A stretch of DNA of 64,000 bases from Eutrigla gurnardus (lineage: Eukaryota; Chordata; Actinopteri; Perciformes; Triglidae): assembly GCA_963514095.1 (NCBI GenBank), contig OY741272.1:24569230-24633229 (forward strand), given 5' to 3'. Made by a program: the position numbers and the translations under genes. This document shows positions 14,695-28,200 of this stretch, in pieces. A model generated the notes under the pieces. It did not search any database. It saw only the letters and a list, made by a program, of their open reading frames with translations, and had not been told where the DNA came from. Positions within the stretch are counted from its first letter, which is position 1; each line of letters starts with the position of its first letter.

Positions 14695-14933
14695 TCAAGT
14701 CCCACAGAGTGACGTCATGCCGATCTGGAGATCTCTCCCCGGCGCGTGATTATCTCCCTTGATGCTCTGCGGCGATCTGGAGGGCCTCTGGGCGGCGTGA
14801 GAGCGTCGGAGGCGGCGGTCGGGGTAGAGGCTGTTGTCAAAGGGTTTGCGGTGGACACAGAGGACGTGGGTCTTCAGGTTGCCCTTCTGGGAGGCGCTGT
14901 AGGGGCAGTACCTGCACTGGAAGGGCTTCCGAG
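14695..14933 (-). CDS. znf536: znf536 last coding exon with C-terminal zinc finger
   Basis: The acceptor at 14934-14935 (tctttcccag) joins in phase 1 to the previous exon. The exon encodes ARKPFQCRYCPYSASQKGN and onward, a complete C2H2 finger (Cys844, Cys847, His860, His865), followed by a basic Arg-rich tail, and stops with TGA at 14695-14697. The finger has the same ASQKGNLK-type recognition surface as finger 2 (AAQKGNLK), which suggests a similar DNA contact. Confidence 0.85.
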
Positions 14934-16231
14934 CTGGGAAAGACAGAAGAGGGCAGACAGGAAAAACAGATTTAATGCACAAATGACCAAATAATCCCAT
15001 TTGAGCAGTCAGATTAAAACCAGCAGCTCCGGCTCTAAACACAACGGCTTCCTGTTCATGAACAACAAAAAAAATTGTGAAAATATAATTCTGGATAAAG
15101 AATATAATTTTTTTTGGCAGGTAATTTTTTTTTCCAGTATTCTAGACCAGATGTTGGCAGGTAAGAAGCTAAACTTTGACTGAGCCTCTGTGAAGTTTTC
15201 AACGGGGGCCGAAAGAGAGTTTCCTATTAGTTGTAGCGTGCTATCCACTGTGGCTTTGGCAGAAAAATGTCAAAATAAAACTCTTAAAAAAACAATTTGC
15301 ACTTTCTAACACCAAAAACACCGTGACACTTCGTGGGCTGTAAAAACATGTTTTCATATTTAAAAAAAGAAGCAAGTTTTAATTCATTGTAACATATTTC
15401 CTGCTCGCAACACAAACACACACACACACACACACATGGACAAATAAACACACACACACAAGTGTTGAGTTGAGAAATGACAGACGTCTGCAGCTGTGAG
15501 GTGAGGCATGCCAAAACTTCCTGTCTGTCCCCCTCTTTAGTGCCCGCTACATAACCGGATCTCCACGGCAGAGCACGGAATGTACCTTTAAGACACGAAA
15601 CAACAAAGAAAAGCACTAATAGCTTCCACAAGTTTATCTGACCTCAATAAAAAATCAGAGTGTGACACCCGAAGCCCGAAGGTGAAGCCGAGATCAAAAC
15701 AAAAAACAAAGAAAAACCCGCGGTGGATGACTCATTTACCTGTCTGCCTGACAGCCATGTGTCCTTGTTCACTGCCGTGCTATTTTTGAGATGTTACTTC
15801 ATATAATGACTTTCTCTTTTCCCATCTGTCTAACACTTTAATGTGTTTCCCCGTGATTCATGGTTACAGTAAACCATTATGTGCTGATGTCATTTGACAT
15901 CACTTCCCAAAAACTGAGGGCTGTCTCAGCCTTTTCACCCCGCCCTCGCCTCTTCCTCTCTATCACGCTCCTCATCGGCCGCTGAGACAGCTGCACGCCG
16001 CCGAAACACCCGCTTTCACATCTACATAAAAAAGGTGTTTTTGAGGGGGGAAAAGTGGGAAAACTCACAGACGGTGTGAGCAATAAAAGGTAATGCTCCA
16101 TCTGTTGGTGTATAATAACCTGATGGCCGTAAAGGACACACACACACACACATGTACACACACACACACACACACACAGGCGTTCAGAGGGAGGATACGG
16201 CCTGACACATCTGAATATCATCCGGATGGCA

Positions 16232-16285
<54 letters not shown>

Positions 16286-19200
16286 AGAGGAGGCTTTTAG
16301 AGGGAGGGAGGGGGAGCTGTTTGCTAGGAACAATCGTAAAAAGAAAATCTTTGTCAAAAATCCAGGTACAGAGCAGTTTGTGGTGTTAAACTCCACCTGT
16401 CTCTCTTCGACTTCTCCAAGCCGCGGTGAACGGAGGTGGAAAAAAACAAGAAAATAAAGGGTAAAAAATAAAACATCTCCCATTCTGTGCATCTCTTAAT
16501 CTCATTTAATTGCTGTCTTGGGGAGGGGAGGTGAAAAAAAAAACCCTCACATCCATTGTAACTTGAGGGACCAGAACAGATTTCCCTCCAACTTGTTAAA
16601 ATCTTGTAAATGCACTCAGACGACGTAGCCCATTACGCTTTTGGTAAAGTCAGTTAATGATAAGCCAAAAGGTCTCGCGCCGGCATCGGTCGCTTGTTGC
16701 CCTGCTTGTCTCCCTCCCACCTCCCTCCTCGTCTCCCTGGGTCTGCTGTTCTTTCTTCCCTCCCACCGGAGGAGAGGGGAGGTCCAGGAGAGGGCAACCT
16801 CCAAATAAGTTCCATTAATCACAGGCCACAGTCTAATGTAACTAATATTTTACAATTAGAGGAGACAGCAGTGGGCTTGGAGCCATCCATCTCTTCACCA
16901 CATGATCCTCCATTCATAGGCTGCTACAGACCAGCCACACACACACACACACACACACAGACGGATGAACAAATAGACTGGACAGGAAATGAGAGGGTGG
17001 GATTGTGCGGTGTTGAGAGAGAGGACGAGTGAAGCAAGAAGAAGGGAATGAGTGATTACTGACTTTGACTCTGTCATACTGACATTGGACCGTGTTAAAA
17101 GGACAGTTTGGGTTGTTTTTTTTACTACAACTTTGGGGTCTCACGTCATTTTTATTTATTTCTTTTTTTGCATCTGTTATGACAACATTATACTCACCGT
17201 AGTAATTGCTGAGATCTGGGAACACGGCGACATCACTATAATGAAGTCAGACAAGAAGCATGGGCAGTCAGACAGATTGTAAACACGCTAACAGAACAGC
17301 CAAGACTGTGTGAGGAAAAATAGCACAGGAAACTTGCACAACTGTAGCATGTATGCTAGGCTAAAACGGTGAACCAGGAAGTCAGTCTAGAAACTGGATA
17401 GTTTGGGTGATAGTTATATCGTTCACTTTAGTTTTTCAACAAAAAAACCTCTGTAAAACCATAACATGTCACCTAACGTGTGTTTAGCATTAGAGGAGCT
17501 AGTAGCTAGCTTTTTGCTTTGTTTTCAGGCTGTATGCTAGCTATGCTAACCTGGCTGTGGCTTCATATTTAATGGACAAATTTGAGTTTTCTCGTGTAAC
17601 TCTTAGCAAGAAAGTTAAAGGGGGTATTTTCCAAATGTCAAACTATTACTTGGTGCAGGTGCTAAATACAAGTTTGTAAGGCTGTAATGTGTGGTAATCC
17701 GAAATCTTCTGTTCAGATTATTTTTCTTCTTTCTGCTTTTAAACTAGATTTTTTTTCAAAGTGTGAGGCGGGCCTCCCCAAACAGTTTCACAGGAGGCTC
17801 AGTGAATGGAAGTGGAGGGAAGAAAAATATTATATTAGTTATTACATTAGTTATGAAAAGGAGATCACAGAGGATGTGTGTGTGATGTAGAGACAGTTCA
17901 GAGATGCGATGGTTTTGGGGGACCTTCACTCAGAAACGTATGAATGCCTTCGGGCGGATCTTTTTTTTATGTATTTGGTGTAGTTATGTCAAACAGCTAT
18001 GGGTGTCTATGGAATCAAATAACATAATCATGATCACCCACAACCACCCAGAAACTGAAAGTAAGCCTTACTTCACTCAGATCTTCACTGATTGCAAATG
18101 TTCTACTTTCATTTATGCAAAAGTTTCTGTATGACTTGTGTTCAACCAACATTTAACTTTTAAGGTGGTTCTATTGGTTTCAAAACAAGTTTTATTTTGA
18201 AACTCATATAAATTGTAACACAAACGCATCAAAAAGGTCAAATAAGTGCATATTTGAGTGAGTTTGCACACATGTATACGTTTGCACACATGTTATTCCT
18301 GCGTGTGTGTGTGAGTGTGTGTGAGTGTGTGTGTGCGGTGAGAGTGTGTTGTGTGTCACAGCCTGAGATAATGACCATGATGACAGTGGCGGGGCCGACG
18401 GGGGCCAGAGGAGCTGAATGGTGACGGATGACACAGGGCTGAGCTCTGATGGCACACAGACAGTGAGTGATGACTGCACATCCTTCCCAGTGCTCCACCC
18501 TTCATTATCTCTATGGGGCGACGCGCGGCACAAAGGCAGGCCGCGCTGCCCTCTCGCTGCCCTCAAACGACATCTGCTCATGGAGACAGCCGCACTACCG
18601 CTCCTCTTTCACCTCGCTGTCGCTCCATCTATCTCCATCTATGGTGATCTTTCTCGCTCCTTTTCTCTCGCACCGTTTCCCTCTCTCTCTCTCTGTCACC
18701 CTCTCTCCGCGGAGGGTATACAGAGGTCAGACAATGAGATAATGACTCACCCCTTTCAACCTTTCAAATCAGGGCCTCCCCCCCCCTTCCCCTTTCTCCC
18801 CCGTCCTCTGTTGTCCTTTCAATTTTTAATCCTTTCTTTATCGATCTTCTCATATTCACTCGTTCTCATGCGTCTAGGAGGCCCGATCTGATGTCACAAG
18901 AAGACTCGTTTGAAGTTTGGTTAACGGGTTAACTGGTTTAAAGTCAGATAATACTTCAGACCTCGAGGCGCCGGTGACTGCGTACGGAAAAATACTTGTC
19001 ATCTAATTGTGCCCGTGAGAAATGAAAGCATCGCCATAATACCTGGTACAGCACCATTTAGAGGCTTTTTTTTTTTTTTTTTTTGCCACGGCTTCACCGT
19101 TTGAATGGTGAACGTTGCCATCTAGTGGTTCGGAGAGAGCGGCGCAGGGACGAAGACTCCCTGCTTAGAACACAAGGGAGGTGGCTCGGTGAGACTAATG

Positions 19201-22200
19201 AGCATGCAGACAGGTTCAACCAGAGGTCACCATCTGGCCAATTACCACTGCTGGCACATTGGAGCCGACCTGAACTGTCATCACAAACACATCACTCCAT
19301 GTCCAAACTGCCCGGCAATATGTCACCATGCCACTCGACGTGCCATACAGTATGGAGAGGATGGGGGCAACAGGAGACAGCCCCCATGACAAAGCCACCT
19401 GGTCAGCGCCGCAGACAGGACGGGCTGCCGGGCCACCTGCTTGCTCCGGCTTTTAGAGGACACTCGGTGAACTCTCAATGTCAGCTACTGGTCTCAATGT
19501 CCAGCTTGACTGACAGGTGTTTATTGTGCCTATGACGTCCGCCTCCTCGGGGAGAGGAGGATCAATCTGCAGCAAACAAACAGGGCACGGGATACTTGAA
19601 ATAACTCCGAGCGGGAAACAAAAGCTGTTTAAGACGCAATCACGGTATAATGTGCTGTTTGAGGAATCAAAGACAACTCAAAATGCTGTTTTTTTTGTTG
19701 TAATTCAAACAGCTTTACGCACAATAAAAAGCAAGAGGGGAACACACGAACAGTGTGATGGCCGTGACAGGAGTTGAAGGAGAGGGGTTGCTTTTCAGGC
19801 ATATTATAATAACCATCTGTACAATCAAATAGAAAACTACATCTTGCTGTTCGAATCCTAAAGAAAGGGAACAGATGTTAATCCCTAATGGAGTTGACAG
19901 GCACTTTCCTGTCTTTCACATGAACATATTGAGTTTCTGAATAAGAGGGGGATCAGAGGGAAGGTGTATCATGTTGCACTCATAATACATGCATATCAAA
20001 GACCCCAGCTGTTGGATTCCCTCTCTTGAGAGACAGCATTATTAAATCTGCACTCAGCGAGCATATCACACCAGCACAAGGGTTTTAAGCCTCTCCATCA
20101 GTGGGCTTCCATTGGCTCGGGTGATTTGTAGCCTATCACACAAGGAGATTATATCATCCTTTAAAGTGTAAGAGGGGGGGAGGGGGGGGGGGGGGGGCAA
20201 TCAGTGCCACACACCTGTGTGTCTTCTTGAGCCCTCGTCTGAGATCAAGAGATACGATCTGGGAAGAAAAGGAAAAACTAAAGTTCTGCAAGTATAAAGG
20301 GAATGTGTTTTTTTGTGATTGGCATGATTTATTCACACGCTCACACTCGCTCTTCACACTTGCTCTGTCAGGTGATAAGGGTGGTGATACAGCCAAAAAC
20401 TGTTTTTTTTTTTTGAGATTTCTATAAGAGCATCCTTTGGGCTAACAATATCACAAGTGTCAGTCAGCTATTTATATATACATATACGGATATATGGTCT
20501 ATCACATTCAGATGGGGTGGTACAAAGCATCTGGAAGAGATAACAAGATGGGAAGAAAAAAAAGGGGAGAAAGGCCAGTATTTGTCCACTAGGTGGCAGT
20601 AGATACTTTCGCATCTGAAGACAGCCCTGGCATCCTCTTGATAACAGAGACAGATGCGTTTAAACATACATGATACATAAGCTGATGCTCACCTGATGCA
20701 ACATCTTTCTCCATGTTCCCCCCATCGCTCAGACGGGCGGGTGCACTGCTCGGGTTCCCCTGGGACCTGAGGAAGGAGAGCAGGCCGCCCTGGTGCTGGA
20801 GCTGATCCGCCTTCCCCGGAGTCAAGTTTTCCAGGGAGGAGATGGGAGATTCAGCCACGGCTCTGCCCCAGAGTCCCGGCGTGTCGTGCTTCCTTTCACC
20901 GGCACCGTGGAAATCAGCCGGCCCCAGCTCCTCCGGCTCGGGGATGTTGTTGTTGTTCAGCATCTTCCACTTGGCACCGCTTTCGTTCTCAAATTCACCT
21001 TCAGCAGCGTGACCCGCGGAGCCGGCGTTCTGCACGTTCATCTCCTCTTTTGTTCCCCGCGCCGAAAGGTCACACTGATACGCAGGTTTCACGCCGAGTT
21101 CGGCTGCGGCGTTGGAGTAAGTCTGTAGCCGCCGGGTGATGGAGGAGGAGAGTCCGTTGCTGAAAACGCCAGACATCTGTACCAGCACGGCCGGAGACAC
21201 GCCCGAGTGAGGCACGATGGACTCCGGCCTCACGGACAGATCTAAAGGCTCATACTGGGACTTCCTGGTCTGAGCGGATGAAGAGCCGTCTCCAGCCGCA
21301 TCCTTGTCAGTGACATCGGGCTGCTTGTTGATGAGCAGGGCGTTTTCACCGTGGCACTCCAGCCCGAGGTAGTGGGCCGGGCTCCAGTCCTCCCTGGATC
21401 GAGGTCGCAGCTTGGCGTTGGGGCTGGAGCCGCTGCTGCTGCTGCTGGGGGGCTGCAGCGGAGAAGACAGGTCCCTGCCGTTCTGCCAATGGGGGAAGTG
21501 GTAGCGATCCAGATGGAAGCCGAGGGAGGCTGTCTGAGCGGCGGTGTAGTCGCTGGAGAGTGGACACCTGTAGACTTTCTCACCTAACACAGACGACAGC
21601 AAAGACACACGATCCAGATCAAATTAGGGGGGGAATGTGTGTATATGAGGCATACTGAGCATTGTGTTCAGAGGAAAAGCATGTACCAACAACCGTTGTC
21701 TAAACATGAAAAATGTTGCAATCCCACACCAGGCTGAGTTGAATGATTTAAGCGCTGCCCCGCAGTAAATCAAGCTTGTAATCAGCTTTCAGCTCCAGTG
21801 ATCCATCATTTTACAGTATGGACGCCACCACCATGTGCAATAAATACAGCCAAAGATGTTAACACCAAACAAGATTCTTCCAGAAATAATAAACAGTCAA
21901 ATTCAAAAAACGCAACGAGAACGAGGCAGATGTTGAGACGAGAACCCCATTCCATCAAAACCAGTAAGTGGGTTCCCCCAGTCAAAAATAACGAAGTCCA
22001 ACGTGTGAGCAGTTCTGATTAACCGCACCGTGCACTGGAGCTGAGGTTTATTTTTGCTCCGTACTTGAGGAAAAATGGCGTGCCGGAGCCATAATTCAAA
22101 AAGTACAAAGTGTATTATTGTGGGGGATGACAAAGGGTAATTTTTCTCCTTTTAGCCACTGAAAAATATCCATGTGGAAACACCATTTGATCCCGCTCAC

Positions 22201-25200
22201 CATAACTTTTAATTAAAGGTAATTTAAATGTCTTCTTCCCTCTGTTTACCTACAGTTTAATCATTACAGCTATCACAGAAACTCCCCTCCAGGGTTAAAC
22301 ACACTCCCTGTGACCATTTTGAGTTAGTGATTGTCTGAGACCTCAGCCTTGCACTGTCTTTAAACAGCCCAGCTGTTTCGCTGCCATTCCAATTACAGTA
22401 AAAGTCATCCGACGCCATTAAGCCACAAATATTGGCAGTTTATTGCCCAACACTCTCCTGGCATTTGAAGGTCAGGTCATACATTATACTGTGTCTTTTA
22501 GGGATGCGTCTGGGATAGGGAGATAAACCCACCACCATTAATTTAATTCTATGCATAGTGATGCCTTATTGTTCTTCTTTAATGGACTAATATCGGAGTT
22601 ACAACAGTGATTCATCCCCGCCAGAGAAATATCAATTTCATACTCCTCGAGATCTGACCCTGAGGTAATTCTCTGAGGTAAATCTAAATCTAATGATCTG
22701 TAGTTGTTACTTTACTTTGTTTCCAACTTTAATAGAAAAAGCCACCTCTGTGAGGTGAACGCTAGTAAAAGGAGCGCTGCTTTTGACTTTTTGACTTTTC
22801 AAATGTACAAAACCCATCAAATAAAACCCACATAATAGCTGAATAGAGCCCGATAATGAAATTGAAAAAGAGAAAATCGCTGCTGAAACGGCAGATCCGT
22901 GCCCCTGAACTGGAGGCAGTCACCCCTGTTTGTACTGTACATGTGTTTGTGTGTGTACGTCTGCGTACGTTGAACGTACACAAGAGCGGGAAAGAGACTT
23001 CGGCGGTGCCACACCCTTGTCTCCAGTAAGAGACAAATAAAAAAAAAAATCCACAAACAGCTTAATGGGACTCTTTCAGACGCGCCATATATCTCAATTA
23101 TTCTGTGGCTTAAATTACGATGACATTACCGGCCAGCTCCGAACGCAGAAAACACACATATATGTGACCTCATCTCTCAGCGTGGACCTTCCTAAACCCA
23201 TTTGCCGGCGCTGTAAAACAATACAAAGAACGACTCCGAGCCTATTTTTCCTCTTCCTTTGGACGGGTGCCATCTTTGTGATTGCCTGGTTCATGCTAAC
23301 TTAATCAGTTTAAGATTTACTTACAGTGCCGAGGCTCACATTATGTGAGGGGAGTAATTTTAGAGCTTAGATTTATCAACCAAAACTCCAATTACGGCAT
23401 CATTACAAACCCCAGCCTCTCTCACCTAACACAGAGCATCTAATGAAGTGATGCGTATGAGTTATTCACCCTTTACCGGGTGTGCGAGGTGGAGGGGAGG
23501 AGAAAAAAAAAAAAAAAGGTAAATAAATAAATAAATTCCTCAAGTGAGCCATGTCTTGTGGGGAAAAAAAAAAAAAAAAGCGTGCAGCTGGGCGCGGACG
23601 AGTGATTCATTTCATATGGAAATAAGCTTTTAAGATTTACAACCATACATCACCGTCAATGCAATCACAGGCCTCACATACTATATGCTTACACAGGCAT
23701 TTGGCAGTTATATTACAGATATCAAACTCGGTATACAGTGAGGTTTTGGCTCTTTCTATATATGCAATCAAGCACCTGAAAATGCAAAGCAGAGATACAT
23801 AGAGGCTGGTTTGGTTTAAGATGAAACGAGAGAGGGATGAGTGAGAGAGAGAGACAGAGACAGAGAGAGAGAGAGAGTAACACACAAGACTGGTGAGAAA
23901 AACAGGGGCACCAGATGTTCTTTGATGTTTATAATAGCATATATTATTAATATTAATTAGACCACATAGTCAATGACGCATTTGGGACGTTTCCAAGTCA
24001 ATTAAGCCAAATGGCATTCAGGAGATGGTGGAACAATATTTCAAGGCAGGTGTTCAGAACTCCCTGGGTAAATCGTTTTATCTGCATGCAAGGAAAACAA
24101 GCATTTTGAGCTTAATTTGAGCCTCATATCTGCAATAATAATTAAAAAGAGGATTAAAAGACAGAAGTGAGAGGGAGAGCGAAAAAGCCAACAGGTAATC
24201 AGATCAGACACAAAAAAAATAAAAAATAAAACAGGCTGCGATCGCTGAATAAGAGCTGGATTTTGCTAAGCCAGAGACAAGGGCGAGTTAGATAAGGTTT
24301 GGTTAAAAGATGCTTTTTTTTTTTAACCGTTAAATCACTGAGAATGGACGGATGTAACTGGAGCGGCTGGGTGAAAAGTGACACTCTGTGTCGCGGCTTG
24401 CTTTATCTGTGTTTCCGCTCGTATTACAGTCACAGTTTCACAGACGCTTATCGTGGCTCTCAGCTGCGACGCTTTACAGTAAAAGAAGTGTAAAAGCAGG
24501 GAACAACATCATTACATGGTGTCTGCTCATTGACCTTGAGGTTAAGAGAAATGAATGGGACTAATTCATAACTGTCAGAGCATTTTCTGTTTGTTGGGCA
24601 TGTTTTTTGTATTTTTTTTTTTTCATTCCGAGCCGGGATGTAACCGGCCTCGATGTAGGTCAGAGGCCCCCAGCGTGCACCCTTCATTAAGTTTATCATT
24701 TTAAGAAGAGTCGTTAGTCTTAATCTGAGATTATAATTAAAGTCAAAGCACATTTTTCAAATACAGTCCTGGTGACATAGAGAGAGAGAATCAAAGCAGT
24801 GATTTTCTAATTTAAGATGAGGTTTTTTTTTTTTGAGAGAGTAGTTAAAAATCTAAATCCAGCACTGTATCTGGAATGTATCGAGCAAAAAGAAGCCGTC
24901 TCTCACTCTGACAGCCGCGACTGTACTATATTTGCTATCCATATTGAGAACATCAATAACTTCATGACCACCATAGGCTGACTATGAATAATGCAGCCAG
25001 TAATTCTGGACTAATCAATGTTCCTCAAGCTGAACATCTGGCAGTGGTAATTCTTCCTCAGCATCTCTGCTCTCCTGAATTAGAAAAACACTCTCCCCCC
25101 TCTCTCTCCCCTCTCGCTCTCGTCCTCCACGTCCAGCCATCGAGACAGACAGACTTGATCAGTTACAAACCCCCCCTCCCCACCCACCTCCGAAAAAACT

Positions 25201-28200
25201 TATCCCTGTTATTAAACCCTCATCAAGTGGTGCGTGTTCTCCATATGTGTAGGATTTACCTATCTGTCCCGCAGCAGACCTGTGTGTTGAGCCAGGGCCA
25301 GCAGCGTGTGATTGTGTTAATTAATCTGTCATTGTGAGCGCAGGGAGCAGCTGCAGAGGTCTCTGGGATATATTGTCAGAGCTAAACAATGCGGTGCTAA
25401 GCCCCCAGAGTGAGTCTACCATTACACAAGACTAAGAACAGAGAGGAGAGGAGGAGAGGAGGAGAGGGGGGGGGAGCGAGAGCCTGCCGGATCCATCATT
25501 GACTAAAGCAATGACGCCTGACCTTTACAATGAATTAGTTTCCATGCTTAATATTGACTGAAATTAGAGTCTGATACTGAATGTGCCATCCCAGAACTGT
25601 GTGTGCACTCAAATCCTCGAGCTCGCCAGCGATCATAAATGTTTCTGGAAGTGACACCGTATGGTCTTGGAGATAGGGGAGAAGAGGGGAAAGTAAAAAC
25701 AACAGCCGCTTGAATATGTTTCTTAAAGAGCAACCGGAGAGGGATTTGGCCGCAAATGGCGAGCATTTACATGTAAATATGCAGATACCACTATGTGCGT
25801 ACAATGTGGGAAACAAAACATCTAATGAGATTAAACCTGATCCATTTATCTCTGCTATACGGCCATCGTTTAAGAGGATGCCGGATCAAATCCCCACGAG
25901 AGAGCGCATGCAGACTTGGACGTACATAACAGCAACACTCCAGAGGAAAAATAACCATAGTCGTGAGCTGAGGAAGGCAGCAGCAGAAAAAAAAAAAAAA
26001 GTTTGGATTTATTTTTTTCCCCTTCCCTCCCTCTTCACAACACTGTTATAGCAGTAATTTAGGCTCATGATAACATGTTAGCAGGATGCCATGACAAGAA
26101 AGACATTTACCCAGAGAGCCGAATCATCCAAATCACCAGGTGGAACAGAACACTATCAATAAAAATACCAGGTGGTAGATCAAATCATAAAAATCACTGG
26201 GTGGTATATATCAAATCATTAAAAACACCAGATGGCATGCATTAACATCTTGTGCCCCCGTAGGCAAGGGGTGGGGATGTGACGGATATAAAATAGAGGG
26301 TACTAATTATCCCTACAATTCAACATGATGCCATTATCTTTTAAAGGAAGACAAAGTCCTTGTGGATGACAGTAATATCCGTGGTGGCGGTGCTGACCCT
26401 GCGCTTCGATGTCCACCTACACTAAGTGGGAAGAAAGATGAGGCTGTCACTCAGCTATACCGTATCTTCCTTTTTTAAAAGGAAAGTATGAACGATTATG
26501 AGATGCAGGAATTAGATCCTTTGTTGTTGATATTCTAAGCTGATTTAATTAGCGCACTGTAATGACGTCGTCTTCATAGGAGGGATTCAGTTTGGTAATT
26601 TCATTCGGGGACTTGCAAGCCACAGATTGAACTATAAACCACAAGGTTTGTGGTTCGAATCCAGGTGGGGATCTCTTTCTCTCTCCCTGCATTTCCTGTC
26701 TTCCTCTCTACTGTCAATTAAAGACCAAATGATTGTAAAAAAAAGATTTTGCTTTTTAAAAAATGGTCAAAAATCGAAGCTGCAGAGGAAGACATAGACT
26801 AGGGATCTTTTTGCCAAAATGCAACTGGATGAGTTATTTTTGTTAAACTTTGGAAAGCTCCCTATCCTCATATTCAACATAGTTTTTCCTCGGGTGAGTT
26901 ACCTGTAGCTGGAGAGGAAGACTGTGGTCGGTGGTCGAGTCCACTGTCAGAGTGGGAGCTCCCCGTCTCGGTGAGGATCTCCCCGTGACGACCCGGAGTA
27001 CCGGGTCTGCTGATGGCCTTGGTGACCGGCTCGCCGAGACACAGCTTCCCGTCGTCTCCAGGGAAACATCTGTCAGGCAGGTAGGAGGAGCACTGCTGCT
27101 GGTCTTTAGGGCCGAACATTTGCTGTTCAACAGGAAGTCCTGGTGTCATGATCTGCCAGCCCGGGTAGCCGCCGCCGCCGCCGCGGGCGCCGCTGCTGAG
27201 CGTGTCTCTGTTAGACATGAGCTTCTGCAGATATTCCATGCTAGTGGTATTCAGTGGAGGGTGGAGGGGATTCAAACCCAGTAAGGAGGAGCTCTCTGCA
27301 TCCGTCAATGGGCCTGGACCCGAGGAGATCATCCTCCCTAACATCTCCCTGACCTTCATGTCGACGCCCGCGGCGGCGAGCATCTGGTTGTAATCTTGGT
27401 GCTCGGCCCTCTCGGCCGTGAGGAACCTGTTGTGGATGCGGGTGATGTACTGCGAGTAGAGGTTGCCCTGGTGGTCTGGTGCCAGGTTGTCCATGTTGAC
27501 GGAGGGGTCGTGCTCAGCGGGGAGATTACGCTTCGCCGCCAGCTTGTTGAGGTGGACCTTCATGTGGTTCTTGAGGAACCAGGGCTCCTTGAAGCGACGG
27601 CCGCAGATCTGACAGCAGTGCTCGAACGAGTCCTTGTGCTTCCTCATGTGGCCCTTCAGGAACCAGGCCTGGCTGAAGGTCTGGCCGCACACCTCGCAGG
27701 GGAACTCGCCGGCGGTCTTCTTCTTGTCGCCGGCCCCCGCCGCGGCCCTCTGCCCCGAGCCGGACTCGGCGGTTATGTGGGTCGTCTCGACGTGGCCGAT
27801 GAGCTCCTCCTCCTGCGAGGCCGCAAACTCGCACAGGGTGCACTTGTAGGGTTTGTGCAGGATCCTGATGTGGCGCTCGAGCTCCTGCTGCTTCCTGAAC
27901 TTGCCCTTGCAGAAGGAGCAGCGGAAGCCGGAGGGTTGGGGCTGTACGGCGTCATCGTGGACGGTGGTCACCTTCGGGGAGGCGGCCGCGTGGGGCTGGC
28001 TCTCCGCGGCGCTGGAGACGGTTAAGAACGGCGGTTCTGTGGGAGGAGTCTCTAACAGCTGGGGCTGATTCAGAAGTTGGTTTATACTCGACGTCTGCTG
28101 TTGGCTCACCTGACCGGCTCGCGTCTGCCTGTCCCTTATTATCGCCCTCTCCTCCAGCTCGTGAAGCAAGCGATTCTCCTCCCTGATTCGCCCACGGCCT

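Larger units (their letters stand above)
14934..20692 (-). other. znf536 intron between second and third coding exons
   Basis: 5.8-kb intron with paired AC/GT tracts (16.1-16.3 kb), a dispersed repeat (17.3-17.65 kb), a GT-rich tract at 18.3 kb and two CTCF-type motifs near its 5' end. Confidence 0.75.
21584..26902 (-). other. znf536 intron between first and second coding exons
   Basis: 5.3-kb intron. I looked for an additional phase 1-1 exon carrying zinc fingers and found none by eye. It holds poly(A) runs near 23.5 kb, a small tandem repeat (26.1 kb) and a SINE fragment (26.6 kb). The low-repeat stretch 22200-22480 is a candidate conserved non-coding element. Confidence 0.7.

Noticed and set aside
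19083..19535. 150-codon plus-strand open frame with Cys/His pairs in znf536 intron
   Set aside because: The Cys/His spacing does not fit any zinc-finger pattern, there is no splice or homology context, and a neighbouring frame is also open over part of it.
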